A DNA stretch of 47,646 bases, taken from the NCBI GenBank assembly GCA_016879935.1, contig JAACJQ010000441.1:1-47646 (forward strand), written 5' to 3'. This document shows, piece by piece, positions 23,661 through 31,449 of this stretch. The notes under the pieces are model-generated. The model saw nothing but the letters and a program-made list of their open reading frames with translations. It did no database searches and was not told where the DNA came from. Both the position numbers and the translations under genes were made by a program. This DNA comes from Archangiaceae bacterium (lineage in GTDB: Bacteria; Myxococcota; Myxococcia; Myxococcales; Myxococcaceae). Each line of letters starts with the position of its first letter. Within the stretch, counting starts at the first letter, position 1.

Positions 23661-26600
23661 CTACTTCTTTCCGTTGCCGTTCGTTCCGTTCTCACCCGTC
23701 TCTTCGTCGAGGAGCAGGATCTCCTCGGCCTCGTCCTCCGAGACGTCGAGCTCGAACACCTCGTCTGGCGGAGGTGGCGTCGGCTTCTTCGGAGCCGCCT
23801 GCTTGAGCAGCTCGGCCAACGCAGGCACGGGGTTCACGGCGGTGACGGGATCGTCGTCGAACGCGAGATCGATCGCGGCTGGCGGTGACTTCGGAGGAGG
23901 CGGCGGTGGCGCCCGGCGGGCCTCTTCGAGATCTCGGCGGGACTGATCGAGCAGCTTCCGGGTCAGCTCGAGATCGGTCTCGAGGCGCAGCATGCGATCC
24001 TTGAGCTGGTCCTGCTCCTTCACGCGCTTCTCGAGGCTGTCGACGGCTTCAGCGAGCCGCTCGCGTTCGGTCTCGATCAGCTCGTTCTCGGCGGTCAACT
24101 CGGCGACCTGCTCACGAAGATCGGGGCTGCCCGTCTTCGTCTGCTCGAGCGCTTCGTTCGCCGTGACGAGCTCGTGCTGCAATTCGCCGTACTTCACGCG
24201 CAGCGCGAGGAGCAGGTCTTCGGCCTGTTTGCGCCCGCCGACCGCCGCGTCGACGTCGCTCTTTGCGCCGATGCGCGCGAGCTCGAGCTCAGCTTCGAGT
24301 TCGGGGAGCCGGCGACGCAACGCTTCGATCTCTGCATCCGACTGCGGCGCGGTGCGCTCGGCCTCGGCGAGCCGCTTCTCGAGCACGTTCACCTTGATGC
24401 GCAGCTCGGTGATCTCGGTGCCGAGCGCGGGGCGTTCGTCCTGGTACTGCGAGAGCGACTCGGCGAGCTGAGCCGCACGCGTCTCGGCGTCGAGCAGCTG
24501 CTGCTGGAGTGTTGCGACCCGGCCTTCGAGCTCGGCGCCTGACGACTCGAGCGTGCCGCTGCGGGCGCGCAGTTCGATCAGCTCGGCGTTCATCGCCGCA
24601 GACGACGAGACCAGCTCGGAGCGGCTCTCTTCGGCGGCCGCGAAGCGCTGCTGCAGCTCGACCAGGGACGTCTCGAGCTGCGGTGCCTTCTCGCGGAGCG
24701 CGAGCAGCTCGGGCTGGGTCGACTTGAGCTGTTCGAGCTCGCCTTCGAGCGCAGGAACCCGCTGGCGCAGCCGCTCCACCTCGGACTCGAGCTGGGCTCG
24801 CGCTTCTGCGATCGCGCGGCTCTCACCACCCGCCTGGGCGAGCGAGTTGCGCAGCTGGTCGAGCTCGACGCGCGATCGATCGAGTTCCTGCTGCAGCGCG
24901 AGCTTGCCGGCCTGATGCCCACGGGCCTCGGAGTTCGCCTTCTCGACGACCGCCGACACCTTCGCGAGCTCGGCCTGAACTGCCTCGAGCCGGGCCTGAG
25001 CCTCGGTGCGCTCCGTCGAAGCGGCAGCTCGAGCCTGATCGAGATCCTTCTTCAGCTCATCGCGCTGTCGCTCGAATTCGTTGGCCTTGCCTTCGGCCGC
25101 TCCGGCGCGCTGAAGGAGCTCGTCCTCTTTCGTGGCCAGCGCCCTCGCCGCCTCGGCGCTGCGTTGCTCGAGGTTGGCCCGATACGCAGCCGCCTGCTGT
25201 TCGAGCGTCTGGGCGTGTTCCGTCCGGTTGGCAGCGAGCCGCGCCTCGAGCTCGGCTTGCCGCTGTTCGAGGGCGCGTGCGGCGGCCTGCGTCGTCGCCT
25301 CGATCTCGCCGCGGTGCGCATCGATGAGCGCGGCCCGCGCCTGCTCCCAGTCGGCTGTGCGCCGCTCGAGCGTCGTCTTCGCGTCTTCCAGCGTCGCCGT
25401 GCGCTCGGCCAGCTGGGCTTCGAGCTGCGCCCGCTGTTCGGTCAGCGCCGCCAGCTCGGCCACACGCGTCTCGAGGAGGGCCGACACACGCGTCCGATCG
25501 GCTTCCGCGCCTTCACGTAGCTGGCGCTCCTGTTCCCGCGAGAACGCGCCTTCTTCGAGCTCGGCCCTCAGGTGCTCCAGCTCCTCGGTGAGCGACTGGG
25601 TCTGTCGCTTCGCGTTCGCGAGGTCGGCTGCGAGCGAATCGCGTTCGCCGGTCAGCTGCGCGCGAAGGGCGTCGCGCTCCGCCGACAGCGCGGCGAGGCG
25701 CTCATCGCGATCTCCGACCAGCTGCTGCAGATCTGCCACGTGATCGCGCTTGAGGATCTCGAGCGTCTGCGCGTGCTCCGCAGTCAGCCGATCGATCGTG
25801 CTGGCGCGATCATCGAGGGTGCTCTGCAGCGACGCCGACGAGGCGGCGAGATCGGCGAGCCGGTGATCGCGTTCGCCGAGCGAGGCGGCCAGCTCGTCAG
25901 CGCGACGTTCGAGCGCCGCGAGGGCCAGGCGCGTCTCGTTCAGTGAGGCCTCGCGCTCGGCCAACGTCGTCGAGAGCCGGGTCAGCTCGAGCTGTCGCTG
26001 GTAGCTGGTTCCAGCCAGGGCGTCGCGCTCGGAGGACAGCGCCGTCAGCGCCTGCTCCTTCGCGGCGAGGGTCTCACGAACCTGGGCGAGCGCCGCCTGA
26101 ACCTCGTCGAACGACGCCGTTCTGCGATCGAGCGCATCACGCAGGCTCGAGCCGTCGCGTTCGAGCTGCTGAGCCCGTTGCCGCTCGGCGGCGAATTCGG
26201 CCCGCTGCGCCGCGAGTTCCTCGGTGCTCTTTTCCAGCTCCGACGTTCGGGCCGCGAGCGCTGCGTCGCGCTCCGAGAGCTGAAGCCGAAGGGCCGCCAC
26301 TTCCCTGTCCGACTGCACGACCGCGCTGCGTTGCTCGGCCGTCTCCTCCTGCTGTTCGCGCAGCGAACGGGAGAGGTCCGAGACGCGCGCCTCGAGCTCG
26401 ACGGCGCGAGAGGCCGACAGCTCGGCGGCCTGCCTCAACGACTGGTAGCGCTCGTCACCGCTGCGCCGCTCGACTTCGGTCTGGGCGCGAAGTTCGTTCA
26501 GCTCGCGATCGATCGCGTTCTTCTGCGATTTCGCGGCGGCCAGCGCCTCGTCGGCCGCCATGGTGATGCGCTGAAGGTTCTGAACCTGTGCTGACAGGCC

Positions 26601-29141
26601 CGAAGCGCGCTGGGTTGCTTCGTCGAGCCGTTGCTGAAGTGCGGTCTTCTCGTCTCGCGCGGCGCCGAGCGTCTGCGCGGTGCGTTCCAGCGACTGGGTC
26701 GCCTCGGCGAGCGTGCCCTCGAGCAGCGAGACACGGTCGGACAAGGTGCGAACGGCCTGTTTGCTCGCCTCGAGGTCCGCCGACTTCTCTTCGAGTTCGA
26801 GCAGGCGGGTGTCGAGCGCCCTGCTCTTCTCATCCAGCGCGGCGCGTGAGGCCTCGAGTTCCTTCGTCTTCTCGACCAGCGCCGCCCGGGTCTGATCGAG
26901 CGCGCCCGACTTCTCGTCGAGGCTGGCGCGCGTCTCGTCGAGAATCTTCTGGCCGTCGCGGAGCATGCCGCCGAAGCGGGCGATCTCGCTGTCGAGGCCG
27001 ACGACCTGCTGACGGAGCGCGGCCGTCGTCGCCCGTTCGCTGGCCAGCGCCGTGTCTCGCTCGGCGACCAACCCCTCGAGGGTGCGCTTCTGCTGCGCGG
27101 CCGTCTGCACGGCGTCGTCGTGCTCCCGGCGGGCCTGCGCGACCTCTCCTTCGAGCCTCCCGACCGCGGCCGTGAGGGTCGATTCGTGATCTTCCAGCTC
27201 GGCGACGCGCTGCTGTTCGCTCTGCCTCGCCTTGCGAAGGTCGTCCACCGCCCCGCGCAGATCGTCTCGCTCCTCGATGAGCCGGTCACGGTCTTGCGTC
27301 AGCTCGACGATCTGACGGCGAAGCTCGGTCGCCAACACATCGGACTGCTCGCGCGAGGTGCGCTCGGCGGTGATCGCGGTCTCGAGATCGCGCTCCAGGC
27401 GTCGGCCTCGAGCGATCTCGGAGTCCTTCTCGGCGCTCAGCTGGGCGATCTGGTCGCTGAGCTGCTGAACGTTGGTGTTCGTCTCTGCGAGGCGCTGCTC
27501 GTACTGCTGAGCGAGATCGCGCCATGTGCGCTCCGAGCTCGCGAGCGTCTCGATGTCGCGCAGCGCACGGGCGTGCGACGACGTCGCCGACTGCAGCTCG
27601 GTCTCGATGCCCGCCAGCGCGGTCTGCTTGATGGCCAGCTCTGCCTCGAGCTGTTTGACGCGGGCGGCCTCGCGCTGGAGCTCCTGCTCGAGCTCACGGC
27701 GATGGTTCGACTCGACCTCGAACGAGCGCGCGAGCGACAACCGGTCGGCCTCACGCTTCGACGACTCGTCCCGCATCGCGACGACCTGCGAGCGCGCTTC
27801 ACCGAGCGATCGTTCGAGCCCCTCGATGGCCTGGAGCGATTGGGTGCGGGCATCGGCCAGGGCCAGCTCGCGCTGACGGGCTGCGGCGAGCTCGGTTTCC
27901 TTCGAGGCGATCTCTTCGCGGGCCCGATCGGCGTGAGAGAGCGCCCGTTCGCGCTCGAGCCGCTCGGTGACGACGTCTTCCTGCGCCTTCTTGAGCTCTT
28001 CGTAGGCGCGGGCGAGGCGGGTGCGGGCGTCTTCGAGCTGGGTGCCGACCTCTTCCCGGCGCGCCCGCTCGAGCCTGTTCTGCTCCTGCGACGCGAGCGC
28101 CTGAATCGCCGCGTCCTTCTGGGCTCGGAGGAGTGCCTCGTGATCGGCGCGGGCAGCGGTCGCCCTGCCCTCGGCGTCGATCGCGCGCTCTCGCAGGACG
28201 GTGAGCTCGGCTTCGAGCCTTCGAACCCGCTGCGCCAGCTCTTCACGATCACGCAGCGACTCGGGGCGCTCGCGTTGGGCCTCGAGCTGTGCCGTCAACC
28301 GCGCGACGGCCTCCTTGCCGGCCTCGAGCTGCGCCCTGGTCTCTCGGAGATCGGCCTGCCGCGTCTCGAGCTCGGCCGTCTTCTTCTGCAGGGCCTCTTT
28401 CAGGCGCTCAGAACGGTCGCGCCAATCACGCGCACGGGTGGAGAAGTCTTCGAGCTTGCCGCCGGTGAAGGCGAGCGGCTCGGGCGGCAGCTGCACCCAG
28501 GTCGGGTCGAAGCTGCGCGCTGGCTCCTGGCCGGCCACGACGATGAAGTAGGCCGCCTCGCTGTTGCCTGCGAGCGAGCCGTCGACCTGCAGCCCGTCGC
28601 CACGCTCGAATGCCAGCTGGTAGCCGAGCACGGGAGACTGGGTTGCGACCTCGACGGAGTGAAAGTGGACCGAGAGCGCGTCGAGCAGCTGGCCGTAGGT
28701 CGGCGTCGGCGTGCCGTCTTCGGCTTCGATCATGCTCGAGAGCGCGAGGCCTGCAGGGTTGCGCAGGCCACCCATGAGGTAGCCGTTCTTCGCGACGAGG
28801 CGGGCGAGATCTTTGAGCAGCTCGGGCGCCTGAACGTACGGCGCGAGATCGGCCACCATCACGAGGTCGAAGCTGCCCGCCTCGAAGTCGTCGAACACGG
28901 GCGGTCGAAACCGCAGATTCGGGCCCGCCAGTTTGGCCTGCGCGTCTTGAATCGCCTGCAGATCGCTGTCGGCCGCGACGACGACCCTCGCGCCACGCGT
29001 CGAGAGAAACCGCGCCGACTGACCGAGCGTCGAAGCGACCGCGCCGATCTCGAGCACGCGACGTCGCGCATAGAGGCTCTCCGCGAAGATGTAGCGCGGT
29101 AGCAGCTCGCTCTGGCCCAGCTTCTTGAAAGAAGTCGACAC
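23661..29141 (-). CDS. Giant coiled-coil protein with a methyltransferase-like head
   Basis: An 1826-residue protein from the GTG at 29141; an alternative GTG at 29189 lies upstream of a good -10 element and is rejected. Residues about 10-225 resemble a class I SAM-dependent methyltransferase: 'RRVLEIGAVASTLGQSARFL' in the motif I position, an acidic strand end, and 'GSFDLVMVADLAPYV'. The glycine-rich loop (GxGxG) is not intact. From about residue 250 to 1740 the sequence is almost unbroken heptads rich in Glu, Arg, Ala, Gln and Leu. The tail is Pro-rich and acidic. No signal peptide is seen, so it is cytoplasmic. The layout recalls motility and polarity proteins of myxobacteria such as AglZ, which has a different head; no name is justified. 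Confidence 0.85.
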   Translation of the reverse strand: MSTSFKKLGQSELLPRYIFAESLYARRRVLEIGAVASTLGQSARFLSTRGARVVVAADSDLQAIQDAQAKLAGPNLRFRPPVFDDFEAGSFDLVMVADLAPYVQAPELLKDLARLVAKNGYLMGGLRNPAGLALSSMIEAEDGTPTPTYGQLLDALSVHFHSVEVATQSPVLGYQLAFERGDGLQVDGSLAGNSEAAYFIVVAGQEPARSFDPTWVQLPPEPLAFTGGKLEDFSTRARDWRDRSERLKEALQKKTAELETRQADLRETRAQLEAGKEAVARLTAQLEAQRERPESLRDREELAQRVRRLEAELTVLRERAIDAEGRATAARADHEALLRAQKDAAIQALASQEQNRLERARREEVGTQLEDARTRLARAYEELKKAQEDVVTERLERERALSHADRAREEIASKETELAAARQRELALADARTQSLQAIEGLERSLGEARSQVVAMRDESSKREADRLSLARSFEVESNHRRELEQELQREAARVKQLEAELAIKQTALAGIETELQSATSSHARALRDIETLASSERTWRDLAQQYEQRLAETNTNVQQLSDQIAQLSAEKDSEIARGRRLERDLETAITAERTSREQSDVLATELRRQIVELTQDRDRLIEERDDLRGAVDDLRKARQSEQQRVAELEDHESTLTAAVGRLEGEVAQARREHDDAVQTAAQQKRTLEGLVAERDTALASERATTAALRQQVVGLDSEIARFGGMLRDGQKILDETRASLDEKSGALDQTRAALVEKTKELEASRAALDEKSRALDTRLLELEEKSADLEASKQAVRTLSDRVSLLEGTLAEATQSLERTAQTLGAARDEKTALQQRLDEATQRASGLSAQVQNLQRITMAADEALAAAKSQKNAIDRELNELRAQTEVERRSGDERYQSLRQAAELSASRAVELEARVSDLSRSLREQQEETAEQRSAVVQSDREVAALRLQLSERDAALAARTSELEKSTEELAAQRAEFAAERQRAQQLERDGSSLRDALDRRTASFDEVQAALAQVRETLAAKEQALTALSSERDALAGTSYQRQLELTRLSTTLAEREASLNETRLALAALERRADELAASLGERDHRLADLAASSASLQSTLDDRASTIDRLTAEHAQTLEILKRDHVADLQQLVGDRDERLAALSAERDALRAQLTGERDSLAADLANAKRQTQSLTEELEHLRAELEEGAFSREQERQLREGAEADRTRVSALLETRVAELAALTEQRAQLEAQLAERTATLEDAKTTLERRTADWEQARAALIDAHRGEIEATTQAAARALEQRQAELEARLAANRTEHAQTLEQQAAAYRANLEQRSAEAARALATKEDELLQRAGAAEGKANEFERQRDELKKDLDQARAAASTERTEAQARLEAVQAELAKVSAVVEKANSEARGHQAGKLALQQELDRSRVELDQLRNSLAQAGGESRAIAEARAQLESEVERLRQRVPALEGELEQLKSTQPELLALREKAPQLETSLVELQQRFAAAEESRSELVSSSAAMNAELIELRARSGTLESSGAELEGRVATLQQQLLDAETRAAQLAESLSQYQDERPALGTEITELRIKVNVLEKRLAEAERTAPQSDAEIEALRRRLPELEAELELARIGAKSDVDAAVGGRKQAEDLLLALRVKYGELQHELVTANEALEQTKTGSPDLREQVAELTAENELIETERERLAEAVDSLEKRVKEQDQLKDRMLRLETDLELTRKLLDQSRRDLEEARRAPPPPPPKSPPAAIDLAFDDDPVTAVNPVPALAELLKQAAPKKPTPPPPDEVFELDVSEDEAEEILLLDEETGENGTNGNGKK

Positions 29142-29152
29142 GCCGAGGGGCG

Positions 29153-29158
29153 AGTCTA
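29153..29158 (-). promoter_or_regulatory. Candidate -10 element TAGACT for the giant coiled-coil gene
   Basis: On the minus strand TAGACT ends 11 nt before the GTG at 29141, giving a leader of about 5 nt. It supports the shorter start of this gene. Confidence 0.42.
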
Positions 29159-29218
29159 CTCGGCTGGGGAAACCGCCCAAGGAAACCACCTGGCAATTGG
29201 CGGTGTTTCAACCCGTAC

Positions 29219-29224
29219 TAGCCT
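29219..29224 (+). promoter_or_regulatory. Candidate -10 element TAGCCT for the 274-residue membrane protein gene
   Basis: TAGCCT ends 10 nt before the ATG at 29235. It is weaker than the others because an overlapping TACTAG gives an alternative reading. Confidence 0.3.
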
Positions 29225-29234
29225 GTTGCGCGCC

Positions 29235-30059
29235 ATGGCCACCGACTCCGACGCAGGACCGCAGAGCTCTTTTCTTCGTCGCCTGGGGCGAGCCTTTCGC
29301 AACCTCGTGATCTTCGCGGTCGTCGTCGCTGCCGCAACCGGCGGCCTGTACGCCGCCTCGTTGCTGAACTCGCGAACGTGGAGCCTCGAGGTGCAAGGCG
29401 GCCAGCTGATCGTGACCCGGGGCAAGATGCTGCCAATCGGCACGGAGCCCTTCCAGCCGGCTGATCCGCTCCTCGCCGAGGCCTACGCGCCGCTCGATCT
29501 GAACGGCAACACCGCCCTCGCGGTCGTCGGTCAGAAGTTCGAAGACCGCGACGAACTCGATCGCGCCCTCTTCTCGGTCATCGAGCTGCTCGCGAAGCCG
29601 CGGGTGGCCTCCGATCTGAAGCGCGATCTCGATATCGGCGTCGCGCTGGTGAAGCGGGCGGAGGCGTTGCGTGGCCTCACGGAGCAACAACGGGCCACGC
29701 TCGGAACGCTGAAGGCCGAGGTCGCCTACTTCCTCGCGAAGCAGCGCATCGACGACGCACGCAAGCAGCTCGACGAGGCGCTCCAGCAGCTGAAGCTCGC
29801 CGCCGACGCCGATGCCCGCCACAAGAAGGACGCGACGCAGATGCTGTTGGCCGTGGAGCCGCAGGTGAAGTCTCTGTCGGACACGCTCCGGGCCGCGGTG
29901 CAGGGCCTCCCGCCGCCGCCTCCGGTCGCGCCCAACCCCACGCCGCCGCCTGCGGATCCGAAGCCGGCTGACGTGAAGCCTGCCGAAGATGCCGCTGCCG
30001 ATGCTGGGGCTCCTGCCGAAACGCAGAAGCCTGCTCCGCCAGAGACTGACGGCCACTGA
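29235..30059 (+). CDS. Hypothetical single-pass membrane protein with a Pro-rich tail
   Basis: A 274-residue protein. A basic N-terminus is followed by one membrane helix at about residues 22-43 ('LVIFAVVVAAATGGLYAASLL'). The next 185 residues are mainly helical and charged and are probably periplasmic ('QRIDDARKQLDEALQQLKLAADADARHKKD'). The last 45 residues are Pro/Ala/Lys-rich. I do not recognise the family. The start at 29235 is preferred to an ATG three codons earlier because of its distance from the -10 element. It may share a transcript with the MFS gene 22 nt downstream. Confidence 0.75.
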   Translation: MATDSDAGPQSSFLRRLGRAFRNLVIFAVVVAAATGGLYAASLLNSRTWSLEVQGGQLIVTRGKMLPIGTEPFQPADPLLAEAYAPLDLNGNTALAVVGQKFEDRDELDRALFSVIELLAKPRVASDLKRDLDIGVALVKRAEALRGLTEQQRATLGTLKAEVAYFLAKQRIDDARKQLDEALQQLKLAADADARHKKDATQMLLAVEPQVKSLSDTLRAAVQGLPPPPPVAPNPTPPPADPKPADVKPAEDAAADAGAPAETQKPAPPETDGH

Positions 30060-30081
30060 GGTCCGCGCTACAGGCGCGCGC

Positions 30082-31353
30082 GTGAGCACCCCCGGCTATC
30101 TCGAAGTTCTGCGTCGACGGCCCGCCTACCGCCGAATCTGGCTGGGCTCGGTCGTCAGCCTCGCGGGCGACTGGTTCACGCTCATCGCGCTGTACTCGCT
30201 GCTCAACGAGTACGCGGGCAGTGGTGAAGCGGTGGGACTGATGCTGCTGGTGCGTTTCCTGCCTGCCGCCCTGCTCGGCCCCGTCGCGGGAGTCGTCGCC
30301 GATCGATTTCCACGTCGCGTGATCATGATGACGTGCGACATCGTGCGCGCGCTCGTGGTCCTGGGGTTCCTGCTCGTTCGCCAGCCGAGCGACGTGTGGA
30401 TCGTCTACGCCCTCACCTTCGTGCAGATGACCGCCGCCGCGTTCTTCGACCCTGCCGAGCAGGCCGCCATCGCCAGCACCGTCGAGCGCGACGAGCTCGT
30501 CACGGCCAACACACTGCAGGGCATCACCTGGTCCGCAATGCTGGGTTTCGGAGCGGTAGCGGGCGGCGCGACGGCAGCTGCTTTCGGGCGTGACGCGGCG
30601 TTCTTCGTGAACGCGCTCACCTACCTCGGCTCGGCGGCGTTCGTTCGTGGAGCCGCCGTTCCCTTCACGGCCCGCGCGCGACCTGCGACGTGGAGCGCGA
30701 CGTTGGGCCTCGACGATCTGCGCGAAGGCATCACACGACTCAGAGCCGACCCGATCGTTCGCCGCACCATCTGGGTGAAGACGGCGTGGGCGATTCCCGG
30801 CGGTGGTGCGCTGCTGCTCTACGCGATGCTGGGAGAGCGCGTGTTCGCACCAGGCGGAAAAGGAGAGGCAGGCATCGGGGTGCTGCTCGGCATGCGCGGC
30901 GTCGGTGCCTTTCTCGGCCCGCTCGTCGCGCGACGGCTTGGCGGTGACACGCCGGCGTTTCTCGAGCGTGCGATCGGTATCGGGTTCATCGTCACCGCGG
31001 CGTTCTGGGTGGCGTTCGCGTTCTCACCCTCACTGCCGGTTGCGGCGGTGATGCTCGCGTGCGCGCACCTGGGCATCTCGACGCAGTGGGTGTTCTCGAG
31101 CTCGTTGCTGTCGATGCAGGTCGAAGACTCGATGCGCGGCCGCATCTACGCCGTCGACTTCATGTCGTACATGTTGATGCTCGGGCTCTCGAGTTGGCTC
31201 GCGGGCCGGGTGCTCGACGCGACGAACCTCGGCCCGCGCGTGATGATGGCGTCGCTGAGCGGTGTGCTGTTGGTGACGGCCACGATCTGGTGGCTGCTGG
31301 GGCGGGCCTCCGCCACGCCGGTCGGGGTGGAGTCCGCCCGTGGCGACGCGTGA
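30082..31353 (+). CDS. MFS transporter (MFS_3 / enterobactin-exporter-like)
   Basis: A 423-residue transporter from the GTG at 30082. Twelve membrane helices are predicted. The loop between helices 2 and 3 carries 'GVVADRFPRRVIM', the family signature. The region 'FDPAEQAAIASTVERDELVTANTLQG' is typical of the MFS_3 group that includes EntS-like and macrolide exporters. Substrate unknown. The in-frame ATG at 29989 lies inside the previous gene and is rejected. A weak -10-like TACAGG ends 7 nt before the GTG. After the TGA (31351-31353) the same frame stays open for 31 more codons, listed separately. Confidence 0.88.
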   Translation: MSTPGYLEVLRRRPAYRRIWLGSVVSLAGDWFTLIALYSLLNEYAGSGEAVGLMLLVRFLPAALLGPVAGVVADRFPRRVIMMTCDIVRALVVLGFLLVRQPSDVWIVYALTFVQMTAAAFFDPAEQAAIASTVERDELVTANTLQGITWSAMLGFGAVAGGATAAAFGRDAAFFVNALTYLGSAAFVRGAAVPFTARARPATWSATLGLDDLREGITRLRADPIVRRTIWVKTAWAIPGGGALLLYAMLGERVFAPGGKGEAGIGVLLGMRGVGAFLGPLVARRLGGDTPAFLERAIGIGFIVTAAFWVAFAFSPSLPVAAVMLACAHLGISTQWVFSSSLLSMQVEDSMRGRIYAVDFMSYMLMLGLSSWLAGRVLDATNLGPRVMMASLSGVLLVTATIWWLLGRASATPVGVESARGDA

Positions 31354-31449
31354 CGAACCTCTCTGACTCCGGAAAGCCTCGACGTCGAGCTGTTCGAGGT
31401 CGCCCGTGCACTGAGCGCCATCGACGACGCCTACTCGTCGCGGTCGTAG
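31354..31449 (+). other. Coding-like in-frame tail after the MFS stop
   Basis: The 31 codons after the MFS TGA are in the same frame, have high GC in third positions and encode a plausible acidic helix (from 'LTPESLDVELFEVARAL' to the TAG at 31447-31449). The tail overlaps the last 19 bases of the convergent cyclase gene. It may be the former C-terminus of the transporter, a gene remnant, or chance. Confidence 0.35.
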
